A stretch of DNA of 64,000 nt from CAYNND01 sp964528735 (GTDB lineage: Bacteria > Patescibacteriota > Minisyncoccia > Phycocordibacterales > UBA2100): the NCBI GenBank assembly GCA_964528735.1, contig CAZGUV010000002.1, positions 1 to 64,000 on the forward strand, read 5' to 3'. Of this stretch, positions 21,923 to 30,663 are shown piece by piece. A program made the translations under genes and the position numbers. The notes beneath the pieces are model-generated. The model had not been told where the DNA came from and ran no database searches. It saw only the letters and a list, made by a program, of their open reading frames with translations. The first letter of the stretch is position 1. Each line of letters starts with the position of its first letter.

Positions 21923-22393
21923 TTAAAATAACCATCGACTTGACTCCTGAAGCAGCCACGGTATTGCTGCGCCGGCACCTATTCCCAACAAAAGAGTTAC
22001 AAGTTGAGAATACTCTTTCAGTACTACTTCAATATAGACAAGGGGTTTAACAAAGCGCCTGCCCTCTCGTGTTACAATAAAAAATCCGTCGAAAGTGTTA
22101 GAAAGGGTAATTGCTTGAAGATACTTTCGCTCGATGGCTTCTGAAATCGCATCATCCAAACGCGTCAATCGGATTTTTGCTTGCGCAGGCGTCTCCGATG
22201 AAGGTTCGCAATGAGCAATACTGAGTATGTAACGCTTCAAAGTATGCAGAAATGGCTCTGCAAAATGCTTTTCATTGCACATATGCATTTTAAAGCTCAG
22301 TTGAGATAATTTTTGATCGACACCATTGTTCCGTTCAAATAGAACGTTTTTGTATTCAATTGCCGTCTTGATTACCATTCGAACATCCCACAT
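21923..22393 (-). CDS. Hypothetical tail-anchored protein
   Basis: A 156-residue protein that is mostly helical, with an RFVKP-type beta-hairpin segment near 110 (FFIVTREGRRFVK) and a C-terminal hydrophobic helix (LVTLLLGIGAGAAIPWLL) that may anchor it in the membrane. No known family. The ATG is 6 nt behind a TGA-TACAAT extended -10 box (22400-22405). It faces the SDH protease group across 53 nt. AT-rich codon use like that group suggests the same accessory origin. Confidence 0.55.
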   Translation of the reverse strand: MWDVRMVIKTAIEYKNVLFERNNGVDQKLSQLSFKMHMCNEKHFAEPFLHTLKRYILSIAHCEPSSETPAQAKIRLTRLDDAISEAIERKYLQAITLSNTFDGFFIVTREGRRFVKPLVYIEVVLKEYSQLVTLLLGIGAGAAIPWLLQESSRWLF

Positions 22394-22867
22394 TTTAGAA
22401 TTGTATCACATCGCGATTCTTGCAGAATTATTGAAATCGATATCGTGTCGTTCTTTTGCTCGTGGAGAAGAGTGCGGCGGGGGAGAGGAACCCGCACCGT
22501 TCTCACGGACGCATGTTGAGGCTGTCTGCGTTGTCGCTGGTCTTCTTGTGTTACGTGCTCGAGCGAAACACCTTTCGTGCAGTACTCGCGGACAAGGCCC
22601 TTGAAGTTCTTGTTGCCTCCGGATTGTGGTGTTGTTACATTTCAGATGAGAATTCACCAAGCACAAAAAGCACCCCCAGAGACCCCCCTAGAGTAGGGCT
22701 TTTTGCGATGTGTAGAACGTCGCACAATATATCTTTTGCGACACTGTAGGCTGAGAAAGGGGGCTCAACCGCGTAGATTCGCATATCTGCGTATCCCGCC
22801 TATTTCTGCTTTTTGTGCTTTTGCGTGTACAGATATATTTATTCTTATTTTCTTTGAAATATTTTCT
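22394..22867. other. 474-nt region without a confident gene
   Basis: GC-rich compared with both sides. One minus-strand frame reads like protein for about 80 codons (contains GGNKNFKGLVREYCTKG) but lacks any start codon after its upstream stop, so it may be a remnant. A hairpin AAAAAGC / GCTTTTT (22665-22704) could end a transcript. No RNA gene recognised. Confidence 0.4.
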
Positions 22868-23191
22868 CTACTTCACTTCCCCTAGATATGGCAATGGTAA
22901 TCCGTAGATGTACGGATCATGACTGTCACGGATATCTCTCCGAGCACTCCTGTACTGGTTCGACTTCATACTTGACCCAAGCATCACGATAGATGCTCCA
23001 TAGAGGCCTTTGAGTTTTTGGACGGCTTCAGAAATCATTTGAGAGGTATCTAGGTACGTTGCGTTATCTCCAAAGAGGTCGTTTTGTACGAGGGCTGTAG
23101 GAATACATCCTTGTATGGTGATGCCAGTCGCCTTGTATGCGGTCCCAGGCACCCAGAGCTTTTCAAATAGAGGTTGAATAGCTCTTATGAT
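22868..23191 (-). CDS. dinB: DinB-like Y-family polymerase, C-terminal fragment
   Basis: This frame, from IIRAIQPLFEKLW onward, is the C-terminal little-finger end of the Y-family polymerase whose N-terminal part lies at 23345-24199. It is cut at its 5' side by the run of N at 23192-23201. It ends LPYLGEVK. About 20 residues of the little-finger domain appear to be missing between the two parts, judged from family layout. Confidence 0.8.
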   Translation of the reverse strand: MIRAIQPLFEKLWVPGTAYKATGITIQGCIPTALVQNDLFGDNATYLDTSQMISEAVQKLKGLYGASIVMLGSSMKSNQYRSARRDIRDSHDPYIYGLPLPYLGEVK

Positions 23192-23201
23192 NNNNNNNNN
23201 N
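23192..23201. other. Assembly gap (10 N)
   Basis: Ten undetermined bases, likely an arbitrary scaffold-gap length. It lies inside the dinB gene. Confidence 0.98.
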
Positions 23202-23345
23202 GGACATAAGTATCGCGCCCGGATCCACCGCGCAGCGTATCGGTCGTGCCATCGCCGCTGCCGCCGTCCAGCGTGTCGTCGCCCGCGTCACCGTCAAGGC
23301 GGTTCGCCACCTGGCTGCCAATCAGCGTATCGTCGGCCGAGGGGA
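23202..23345 (-). other. Foreign RTX-repeat fragment at gap edge (probable chimera)
   Basis: On the minus strand this GC-rich stretch encodes hemolysin-type calcium-binding repeats: ADDTLIGS, GDAGDDTLDGGSGDG and LRGGSGRDTYV, in a frame different from dinB. RTX repeats belong to secreted proteins of Proteobacteria and others and have no place inside a Y-family polymerase. The composition differs sharply from both sides. The simplest reading is a chimeric contig end joined during scaffolding. Confidence 0.85.
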
Positions 23346-24199
23346 GTCTTAAGGAATATGCTCGCATGTTTTCCAGCGACGTGCAGGTCGTTCAGTCGCT
23401 CACCTGCAACCTCGATGTTTTTAGAAAGTTCCGAAAAAACGAACGAACGTTCTTTCGAATAAGTCCCGAATGAGCGTGTTGATTCTACGGACTTTTGGTA
23501 CTCACGACTCGAGCGAGTTTCAAAACGCTTCATTCCTCGGAGCTCATCTTGCAGCTCGAGCACCCCTTTTACATCGAGGCCGTCGAGTTCGTCACGTGTA
23601 GCATCACGAAATGCTCGCGCCGTGTAGATGTTGAGCTTCATGAGTTTCGGAGCGAGTGCCCTCCCTATCCCCCAGACATCATGGACCGATATACTTTCAA
23701 GAAATGCAGTCTCTTTGTCTTCTGGTACATACGTGAGCCCATACGGCTTTTTATGCTTTGAACCGAGCTTTGCAAGTGCTTTTGTGCGTGCGATGCCGCA
23801 CGAATATGTCACGCCGAGAGAGTCACGGAGTTCTTTTTGTATCTTTGATACATAGGCGACAACTTCAGATTCGGGGATATGAAAAAGGTCCACAAAGCAC
23901 TCGTCGATACTGTAACGCTCGACTACGGGGCTGTATTTTTTGAGTATCGAGTAACAGCTCTGTGAGATGTGTTCATAGAGGTCAAAGTGTGAAGGTACTA
24001 CGGCGACTGAGTTGCCGTGTATTTCTCGTATTTGAAATACGGGCATACCTCGGACGATTCCTACTTTCTTTGCTTCTTGGTTCATCGCAGTTGCGATACC
24101 ACGGTCCTCACCGACCACGACAGGCTTACCACGTAAATCTCGCCTGCGAAGTAATTCGCAGGCAGCGAAGAATCCATCACCATCAAGATGTAAAATCAT
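23345..24199 (-). CDS. dinB: DinB-like Y-family DNA polymerase, N-terminal part
   Basis: Translesion polymerase, first 285 residues. Active-site acids are present: Asp6-x-Asp8 in HLDGDGFFAACE and Asp99-Glu100 in YSIDECFVDL. GIARTKALAKLGSKHKKP and VHDVWGIGRALAPKL are the palm/thumb helix-hairpin-helix parts; the little finger starts near 240. Its ATG lies 2 nt after the lexA stop codon, so lexA and dinB form an operon under the SOS box at 24861. The gene is interrupted by the RTX-like fragment and N-run; the intact protein was probably about 430 residues. Confidence 0.92.
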
Positions 24200-24201
24200 A
24201 C

Positions 24202-24846
24202 TTAGTATTTACGAATAACACCTCGCACAATCGCTGCGATAGTAAGCTTTTCTTTTGGTCGGAGGTCTGGGTATTCGTCGTTTGCTGCTTCGAGGTAGTA
24301 GCCTTTACTGTTTCGTCGAAGATATTTAAGAGTCCAGTCACCATCAATCTCAGCGACAACAATAGAGCCGACGGGCGCAGTCGTCGCGCGCTCTGCGATA
24401 ACCATGTCGCCTTCGTTTATCCCTGCATCTTTCATCGAGTGACCTTTTACTTTGAGCATAAATGACGCTTCGCGTTTCGGTATGAGCCATTCGTCGAGTG
24501 AGACGGTGTCGAGTAATGATTCTTCTGCAGGTGTCGGGAAACCAGCCTCAATCAATCCGAGCATCTTCAGCTCGCCTATCGGGGATGGTCGTGAGGTCTT
24601 TTGAGAAACAGTGTGTACCGGAAGTGATTTCTGAGAATCTGATTTTGGTATGAGTTTGCCTACACGGTCACGCTCCAGAAACCCTAGAACAATGAGCTCA
24701 CGAATATAACGGTACGCAGTATCTTTAGACTTCACACCAAGAACTTTCACAGCTTCTTGGTATGAAGGCATGCGTCGATGCACTCGATAAAATGCATCGA
24801 GCTTTCTAAACTGATCAGCACTTTCCTTGTTCGCCTTGCGGGGCAT
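24202..24846 (-). CDS. lexA: LexA-like SOS repressor (S24 peptidase)
   Basis: A 214-residue LexA-type repressor. N-terminal winged-helix domain (about 10-65: RRMPSYQEAVKVLGVKSKDTAYRYI), then the S24 domain: autocleavage site Ala101-Gly102 (IEAGFPTP), catalytic Ser137 (GHSMKDAGI) and Lys174 (DWTLKYL). It should repress itself and dinB until RecA-ssDNA triggers self-cleavage. The ATG is 6 nt behind TACGCT (24853-24858), and a perfect palindromic SOS box lies directly upstream. The combination LexA plus Y-polymerase resembles UmuD/UmuC-style mutagenesis cassettes. Confidence 0.92.
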   Translation of the reverse strand: MPRKANKESADQFRKLDAFYRVHRRMPSYQEAVKVLGVKSKDTAYRYIRELIVLGFLERDRVGKLIPKSDSQKSLPVHTVSQKTSRPSPIGELKMLGLIEAGFPTPAEESLLDTVSLDEWLIPKREASFMLKVKGHSMKDAGINEGDMVIAERATTAPVGSIVVAEIDGDWTLKYLRRNSKGYYLEAANDEYPDLRPKEKLTIAAIVRGVIRKY

Positions 24847-24852
24847 ATCTCT

Positions 24853-24872
24853 AGCGTATCGAACGAACGTTC
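24853..24872 (-). promoter_or_regulatory. lexA promoter with SOS box
   Basis: GAACGAACGTTC (24861-24872) fits the Gram-positive-type LexA operator GAAC-N4-GTTC. It abuts the -10 box TACGCT (24858-24853), so bound LexA would cover the promoter. The same 12-mer with four more shared bases also occurs inside dinB (23441-23452). Confidence 0.8.
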
Positions 24873-24883
24873 TTTATGCAATC

Positions 24884-24914
24884 AAAAAAAGACCCATCTG
24901 TGGATAGGTCTTTG
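24884..24914 (-). terminator. Terminator after the helicase-linked small gene
   Basis: On the minus strand AAAGACC / GGTCTTT around a 12-nt loop, followed by a run of T. Confidence 0.7.
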
Positions 24915-24918
24915 AGGG

Positions 24919-25221
24919 CTACCAGGTGCTTGAAATAAGCCGTCCTTTTTGGTGTGCGCTTGCGAGGTCACGCTTGATGTCAGCAAGACCTACCTTTCTA
25001 CCTTCGTCACGCAAGATGGTTTGTATCTCGCTTGCGATACCATCCATGACCGCAGCATCCCCATGAGTTGTATCTATCTGAGTCTGAGCATACCGCTTCA
25101 ATGCATCACGCATTTTCGCGTTGTTTTCACCGGAAATAAAATTAGTAAGACGTATGAAGTCATCTATACCTTGTGAAGGTGTGTCAGACTGCTCGCCAGC
25201 ACCACGTTTTCCAAAAGTCAT
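24919..25221 (-). CDS. Hypothetical protein linked to PIF1-like helicase
   Basis: A 100-residue soluble, mainly helical protein (DDFIRLTNFISGENNAKM, MDGIASEIQTILRDEG). The start MTFGKRGAG is preferred to an upstream ATG inside the helicase gene; it lies 4 nt after the helicase stop, with CACAAT 6 nt upstream. Unknown function; the position suggests it is made with the helicase. A terminator follows. Confidence 0.5.
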   Translation of the reverse strand: MTFGKRGAGEQSDTPSQGIDDFIRLTNFISGENNAKMRDALKRYAQTQIDTTHGDAAVMDGIASEIQTILRDEGRKVGLADIKRDLASAHQKGRLISSTW

Positions 25222-25225
25222 ACAA

Positions 25226-26938
25226 CTATTGTGCTTCTTTTTTGAGGAAACGCAACAGACGGACCAAGCGCACTTCGTCAAAGTCACTTTTTACTTTTTC
25301 ACGTTCAAGATGCCGAAGGACCGGTGTCAGTTTGATACGAATACCCTCCCCCTCCCCTTTCTTCTCGGCGACATCAAGCGCGTGCAAGACTTTTTTGAGA
25401 TGTGCGGGTTTTATGTATGGTGTGAAAAGTTTGTGAGGGAGATGTTCACCAGCGACAGCTGCCTTTTCTAGGTGAGTAAAGACGGTGCCAACGGTAACAT
25501 CCAAATGTTTTGCGATCGTCTCAAGAGATGTGCCGGTGAGGAATTCTGCAACGGTATGAGCCCACACTGGTTGCTTGGTCGTAACACGCTTCTTTTTTTG
25601 TGCTGCATCGCCGTGGATTGTGCCACCGGATTTTTTAATAAATGCATGGTGTCGTTCGGTGATTTCTTTTGTCGAAAGTGATGAGATTCGAGCCTCTGCA
25701 TTTCGAGACATTTGGAGTAGCTTGTGGTCAAAGGTGATAATGCGTGGATGCATCCTGAGTGCGTCTCGAGAAAATCCAATAAGCGTGAGTCCGCTCAGAG
25801 ATCGGACTCGTGAAAGCGCAACGTACCCCATTCCAGGGGCAAACGTTCGTGAGATATCTACGACGGCAGAATCGAGACTCATGCCTTGGCTCTTATGCAC
25901 TGTAATCGCCCATGCGAGGCGAAGTGGGAGCTGGGCAATACTTGCAATGGTTTTGCCCGAATCATTCTCCAGAGACCATTCTACGGCCTCTACGAGGAGT
26001 TTTGAGCCTGATTTAGTCTCAACATACGGGAAACCCTGTGCAGAGAAGCCAGTTACTACGCCTTGCGTGCCGTTCATGTACCCCTTGTCTGGGTTGTTTT
26101 TCACAAAGAGTACCTGAGCGCCTTCTTTGAGGGTCAGCACTTCTGGAGCAAGACATCCACGCTTGAGTATCTCGATGTGGCGCTCTTTCCCTTTGGTAAA
26201 CATTTTGTATGACTCGCTTTGTCCTGAAAGCGCATTCAAACGTTTCTCGTTCTCTGCATCAACATTGACGTTGTGGGTGTAGATGCGCGTTGTAGTCTCA
26301 TCAAGCTCGATAGTCTCATCATCTTGGTGACGTTCTTGAAGATACGTGAGATGGTCGTCGGTCAATGTGAGAGAGCGCATCGCATTGAGTATTTCAATAA
26401 AATTGCGGTCGTGTTGCCGGTACTGCTCGTGGAGGTAACACACGGCAGGTTTGAGTTCGCTCCATGCACGCGCGTCGATGGCAAGAGATTCTCCACCTTG
26501 CGAGACTGGAGGTAATTGAAACAAATCTCCACACAGCACAATCTGCATACCACCAAATGGAGCTTCGTTTCGTCGCATTTGCTTTGCAACTGCATTTAGT
26601 GTGTCGAGAAACGTGCCTGAGAGCATCGATATCTCGTCGATGATGAGCACTGAAGTACGTTGGTATCTGTCATAGATGTGCTTACGTGACTCGAGTGCAT
26701 CAAGTTCGTACATATTGAGGGTGTCTCGCGCTCCTATCCCTGACCAGGCGTGAATGGTCGTCCCTCCGATATGTGTCGCAGCAATACCCGTGGATGCGGT
26801 CACCGCATGAGGTATTCCATGTGCCTGCAGGTATGAGATATACGCCCTGAGGGTATGACTTTTGCCTGTACCAGCACCGCCCGTGAGAAAGACACTCGTT
26901 CCTATTTTTAGAATATTGAGAGCGTCCTTTTGTAACAT
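25226..26938 (-). CDS. PIF1/RecD-like DNA helicase with C-terminal HTH
   Basis: A 570-residue superfamily 1B helicase. Walker A GGAGTGKS (about 19-27), TASTGIAATHIGG (motif Ia), LIIDEISML (motif II, DEAS-type), GDLFQLPPV (motif III), and near residue 340 ITVHKSQGMSLD and YVALSRVRSL (motifs V and VI). The C-terminal 140 residues hold an HTH_40/RQC-associated type helix-turn-helix (VAEFLTGTSLETIAKHLDV). This PIF1 plus HTH form is common in CPR and Bacteroidetes. It probably unwinds G-quadruplexes or recombination intermediates. The ATG is 6 nt behind TATGCT. Confidence 0.88.
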   Translation of the reverse strand: MLQKDALNILKIGTSVFLTGGAGTGKSHTLRAYISYLQAHGIPHAVTASTGIAATHIGGTTIHAWSGIGARDTLNMYELDALESRKHIYDRYQRTSVLIIDEISMLSGTFLDTLNAVAKQMRRNEAPFGGMQIVLCGDLFQLPPVSQGGESLAIDARAWSELKPAVCYLHEQYRQHDRNFIEILNAMRSLTLTDDHLTYLQERHQDDETIELDETTTRIYTHNVNVDAENEKRLNALSGQSESYKMFTKGKERHIEILKRGCLAPEVLTLKEGAQVLFVKNNPDKGYMNGTQGVVTGFSAQGFPYVETKSGSKLLVEAVEWSLENDSGKTIASIAQLPLRLAWAITVHKSQGMSLDSAVVDISRTFAPGMGYVALSRVRSLSGLTLIGFSRDALRMHPRIITFDHKLLQMSRNAEARISSLSTKEITERHHAFIKKSGGTIHGDAAQKKKRVTTKQPVWAHTVAEFLTGTSLETIAKHLDVTVGTVFTHLEKAAVAGEHLPHKLFTPYIKPAHLKKVLHALDVAEKKGEGEGIRIKLTPVLRHLEREKVKSDFDEVRLVRLLRFLKKEAQ

Positions 26939-26973
26939 CGAACGAGCATACCACGGAGGTACGCCTCTTTCAT

Positions 26974-27741
26974 TTAGAGGAGGTGCCGGGCCTTCATGAG
27001 TGGGTGTAATATCTCCTCGTTGAAGCGCTTAAATATGTACCGGTATCCTACATCGCTGGGGTGGTAGCCATCCGCAGAAAAATAAATATCTGGGTGACGC
27101 TTGAAGGGGTCTTCGTGTGTATCTTTCATGATGTGCAAAAAGGATATGTGTTCACCGGTGAATTGGTGTTTCAAGACTCTCTGGGCACGGTTGTTTACCC
27201 ACGAAATAATACGTCGAACTTTTTTTGTAATAATCGGGACCATGTCTGGATCGCCGATAGCCCAACACACCTCGTCTGAACGCGTGCGTAGCATCTCAGC
27301 GATACCCTTGAGCTTTTTTGTAAAGTGAAAGACGTGCAGATGAACAATATCGTTTGCACCGACGAATAGCAGTGTTGTATCAAAATGCTCTTCTTTGGGT
27401 ATGTGAGCGAGAAGTTGCGGGATGTCAGTGGTGCGAGCACCGAACTTCCCTATCGCACGTACGTACACTTTGTCTTTGTAGGTATCGACAATGCGTCTAT
27501 GTATTTTTGCTTCATGAGTTTTTGCGCCACATGAGAGAGCCATCGAGTCACCTATGATAAGTATCTTGACTGGTGCAAAAGGATTACCTAGCACTGCTTG
27601 AACTACGCTATCTGAAAATGCAGTGTCTTCAGGGTCAGTACTCAAAATATGTTTGTACAGGTGGTACATGAACGCTTCGGTATAGAAACGGTTGTATTCA
27701 ACAGAAAGTCCAAACAGAGATAGTGCGAGCAATTGCCACAT
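26974..27741 (-). CDS. SGNH/GDSL-family hydrolase
   Basis: A 255-residue SGNH hydrolase. Block I ILIIGDSMAL has the nucleophile Ser near residue 66; block III is FVGANDIVH; block V is DGYHPSDVGY with the Asp-x-x-His pair. The N terminus (LLALSLFGLSV) is weakly hydrophobic and may be a signal or simply a helix. Substrate unknown; family members remove acyl groups from lipids or cell-surface sugars. TATCAT lies 7 nt before the ATG. Likely transcribed on its own between the helicase and the M23 peptidase. Confidence 0.82.
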   Translation of the reverse strand: MWQLLALSLFGLSVEYNRFYTEAFMYHLYKHILSTDPEDTAFSDSVVQAVLGNPFAPVKILIIGDSMALSCGAKTHEAKIHRRIVDTYKDKVYVRAIGKFGARTTDIPQLLAHIPKEEHFDTTLLFVGANDIVHLHVFHFTKKLKGIAEMLRTRSDEVCWAIGDPDMVPIITKKVRRIISWVNNRAQRVLKHQFTGEHISFLHIMKDTHEDPFKRHPDIYFSADGYHPSDVGYRYIFKRFNEEILHPLMKARHLL

Positions 27742-27793
27742 AGGCTCTATGATAGCCTCTAATTGTCATCTCTGATGAGAGAGTGTGGAAAAT

Positions 27794-29173
27794 CTAGAGA
27801 TACTCGAGTGGATTCAAGTAACCATTCCATGCAGATACAGGCACTGCGACATTGCGACACGGACTCGATGGGTTCACTTCTCCCATCTTTACTACCTTTA
27901 CGGCCTCAGCAGCGTATACAGTGAAATGCAGGTGTGGACCGGTCGAATAGCCAGTGTTACCTGAATAGCCGACAACATCGCTCGTGGTAACAGACTGACC
28001 AGGAGACACATTTATGACTGACAAGTGGCCATAGAGTGTCGCGAGTCCATTCGGGTGCCTCAAGAGTACGTATTTTCCGTATGAATAACATCCACGCGCG
28101 ACGTCTGTGTTTCCAGTTGCAAGTACGGTACCTGTGAGTGCTGCTTTAACAGGGGTACCGACAGATGCCTGAAAATCAACACCGTTATGGCCTTTACCAC
28201 CGTATGCACCACTCTGTGAGAATGATGTCGTACCAAATTTTTGTGTGATGCGCACTTTATCGAGTGGCCAACTCAATATGCCTTTGCCTGCTGCTGGGAT
28301 TTTTGTGCGGTCCAAGACGTAACGCAACTGTGACTCATAGCTACTCATTTCTGCTTCGAATTGTGCTTTTGCTCGCTTTTTGTCAGCAAGTATTTTTTGG
28401 TACTCTGACTCTTGGTTTTTTGTCTCTGCAAGGACGCTCGACTTTGCTGCACGTGTGATGTCGAGCGACTGTTTTTGGACTTGGTAATTTTTTTGTTGCT
28501 TTGCGAGAGTGACTTTTTGGTTTTCGTTCGCAGCTTTTAATGTCTCGATTGCCTTACGCTCTTTACGAAGGAGTTCAACACGGGCTTGCACGGTTTGCTG
28601 GACGTCACGCAGGTTTTCGATGTTGTTGATGGTTGTCGAGAGTGTCCCGTTACGTAAAAAGTTTTCCATAAATGAAGTACCTTCGGTTGAGTCTACTGAG
28701 CGAATGGTCTCTGCAGTCGCTGCAATCATGCGCTTCAATGCTTCAGAGCGAGTACCTACTTCTTTTGTAAGTGACTGTATGCGCTCTTCTGCATCTAGCA
28801 TGCGTTCTTTAGTGAGTGAGATGTTTGCGGTCGTACGCTTTCGGTTGAGGTCGAGTTCGTAAATCGTATTTGTAAGAGTGCGCTTTTGTGCACTCACGGT
28901 GTTGAGTTCTTTTTGATATTTTGAAATCTCTGTTTCCAGCTTATCGATTTCTTTCGCACGCGAATTTATCTGCAAACGCAATAACTCTGCACTTGCACGT
29001 TCACGAGCTGCCTCCTCTTCTTGAATCCGCTTTGCCTCCGCCGCAGCACGCGCCTCAGCCTCACGTGTCGAGGCGTCTTCAGGACTTTCTTCTTGTGCAA
29101 ATGCTGAAAATGGCGAAATGTATGCAATCGCAAGTACCCCAGCCATCAGGACAGCTATCATTCGTTTCTGCAT
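27794..29173 (-). CDS. M23 peptidase with N-terminal coiled coil (EnvC-like)
   Basis: A 459-residue exported protein. Signal peptide at 1-26 (VLAIAYISPFSAFA), a long coiled coil (about 35-285, rich in Glu, Lys, Arg), and a C-terminal LytM/M23 domain with GHNGVDFQASVGTPV (His and Asp zinc ligands) and GPHLHFTVY (His-x-His). With all ligands present it may be an active endopeptidase, or an EnvC-like activator. It would act on peptidoglycan during division, matching the nearby mraY-ftsW-murG group. The ATG is 6 nt behind TATACT (29180-29185). Confidence 0.9.
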   Translation of the reverse strand: MQKRMIAVLMAGVLAIAYISPFSAFAQEESPEDASTREAEARAAAEAKRIQEEEAARERASAELLRLQINSRAKEIDKLETEISKYQKELNTVSAQKRTLTNTIYELDLNRKRTTANISLTKERMLDAEERIQSLTKEVGTRSEALKRMIAATAETIRSVDSTEGTSFMENFLRNGTLSTTINNIENLRDVQQTVQARVELLRKERKAIETLKAANENQKVTLAKQQKNYQVQKQSLDITRAAKSSVLAETKNQESEYQKILADKKRAKAQFEAEMSSYESQLRYVLDRTKIPAAGKGILSWPLDKVRITQKFGTTSFSQSGAYGGKGHNGVDFQASVGTPVKAALTGTVLATGNTDVARGCYSYGKYVLLRHPNGLATLYGHLSVINVSPGQSVTTSDVVGYSGNTGYSTGPHLHFTVYAAEAVKVVKMGEVNPSSPCRNVAVPVSAWNGYLNPLEYL

Positions 29174-29198
29174 CTATTTAGTATACAGGAGAGAGGCC

Positions 29199-30623
29199 TT
29201 ACTGTTGAGCGTTTTCAACACGCTGGAGCGTCTCTTGCTTTCCAAGAATGGAGGCCACTGTAAATGGATCAGGTGACTTTTCTCTTCCGGTTAGTGCTAC
29301 GCGCAGCGGCCAGAGGACCATGCCTCGCCCTTTCTCCTCTGCGTAGCCCCACACAGCGTTTTTTACTGTCTCAGGAGTCCATGTGTCCTCGGTCTGAGAT
29401 AAGAGGTTGTATATCTGCTTGAGATGCGTGCGTGTTTCTTCGAGTGTGCTCTTTTTTGGTATCAGTATTTCACCGATGTGTTGTGGTGAGTGTAAGAAGT
29501 AGTCGTACTCTCCTGATGCACACTGCTCCTTTATGTCGCCAAACGTGTGCGCACGGTCGCGTGCGAGTGGTATGAGTTGTGCGAGGAGGTCGGGTTTTGC
29601 TTGAAAGCGCTCGTCAAAAAACGCTTTTGCGTTTTCAGCAAACAACTCATGAGGAAGCTTGAGGAGGTACTCGCGATTAAACCATTTGAGCTTCTCCTCG
29701 TTCAAAATTGCTCCGTGTGTTTGAATCCCTTCGACACTAAAAGTACGTACTAATTCATCCCGCGTAAAGAGCTCTTGTTCGGTGCCCGGATTCCACCCGA
29801 TGAATGCAAGAAAGTTTATCATCGCTTCAGGAAGGTACCCTTCCGTTCGATACTCGAGCACATCTTTTGCTCCATCACGTTTGCCCAATTTTTTTGTCTT
29901 ATCTTCGCGCAAAATCGGTGGAAGTGTAACCAGTGCAGGGACGGCAATGCCGAGCGCTTGATACAAACTTAAAAACTTCGGGGTGCTCGAGATAAATTCA
30001 TCTGCGCGCATGATATGCGTAACAGACATGTTGTAATCATCCACTATGTGTGCAAAGTTGTATGTCGGGTAGCCATCAGCTTTGATCAAAATAAAGTCAT
30101 CGAGTGCCTCCTCGCCTGCCTCGAGATTACCGCGCACCTCGTCATGCCATTTCATGCGTTTTACCTCTGGTACACGAAAACGAAGAGGTCGTTTTCCATC
30201 CCAGGTACCTGGATTGACGGGACGATGCTCTCTGAAGAGAAATGGTCGTCGTTCGCTTTGTGCTTTTTTTCGAAACGCGTCGACTTCCTCAGCACTGTAT
30301 GGGTCAGGATATGCATGCCCCTTTTTGATGAGTAGCTCTGCCATGTCTCGATAGGTTTGGAGACGTTCTGATTGTATTGCCGAACCAAATGGGTTTTCCT
30401 TGTCAGGACCATAGTCCCAATCGAGTCCAAGCCATTTCAAAGTTTCTTGGATGTGTGCAATTGAGCCCGGCACTTCTCGCTCCTTATCAGTGTCTTCGAT
30501 GCGTAGTATGAACGTGCCACCTTCCTTTCGTGCCAAAAGCCATGCAAAGAGCGCAGTTCGAAGACCTCCAATGTGCATGAAGCCAGTAGGACTTGGTGCG
30601 AATCGTGTGACAATTTTACTCAT
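29199..30623 (-). CDS. gltX: Glutamyl-tRNA synthetase
   Basis: Class I synthetase, 474 residues from the chosen ATG. FAPSPTGFMHIGGLRTALF carries the HIGH-type motif, and KKLGKRDGAKDV is the KMSKS-loop (Ser replaced by Gly). The anticodon-binding part occupies the last 150 residues. An ATG 12 codons upstream adds a stretch not typical of the family, and TAGACT lies 7 nt before the preferred start. No glnS was seen, so this enzyme is probably non-discriminating and charges tRNA-Gln too, with GatCAB correction elsewhere; that is inference. Confidence 0.95.
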   Translation of the reverse strand: MSKIVTRFAPSPTGFMHIGGLRTALFAWLLARKEGGTFILRIEDTDKEREVPGSIAHIQETLKWLGLDWDYGPDKENPFGSAIQSERLQTYRDMAELLIKKGHAYPDPYSAEEVDAFRKKAQSERRPFLFREHRPVNPGTWDGKRPLRFRVPEVKRMKWHDEVRGNLEAGEEALDDFILIKADGYPTYNFAHIVDDYNMSVTHIMRADEFISSTPKFLSLYQALGIAVPALVTLPPILREDKTKKLGKRDGAKDVLEYRTEGYLPEAMINFLAFIGWNPGTEQELFTRDELVRTFSVEGIQTHGAILNEEKLKWFNREYLLKLPHELFAENAKAFFDERFQAKPDLLAQLIPLARDRAHTFGDIKEQCASGEYDYFLHSPQHIGEILIPKKSTLEETRTHLKQIYNLLSQTEDTWTPETVKNAVWGYAEEKGRGMVLWPLRVALTGREKSPDPFTVASILGKQETLQRVENAQQ

Positions 30624-30663
30624 GAAGGCGAGTCTAGCGTGATAAGGCTCTCTGGGCAACCGT

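Noticed and set aside
22406..22666. Minus-strand frames in the GC-rich gap after the tail-anchored gene
   Set aside because: The ATG-started frame has poor codon use; the better-looking frame lacks a start codon. Kept only as an unexplained stretch.
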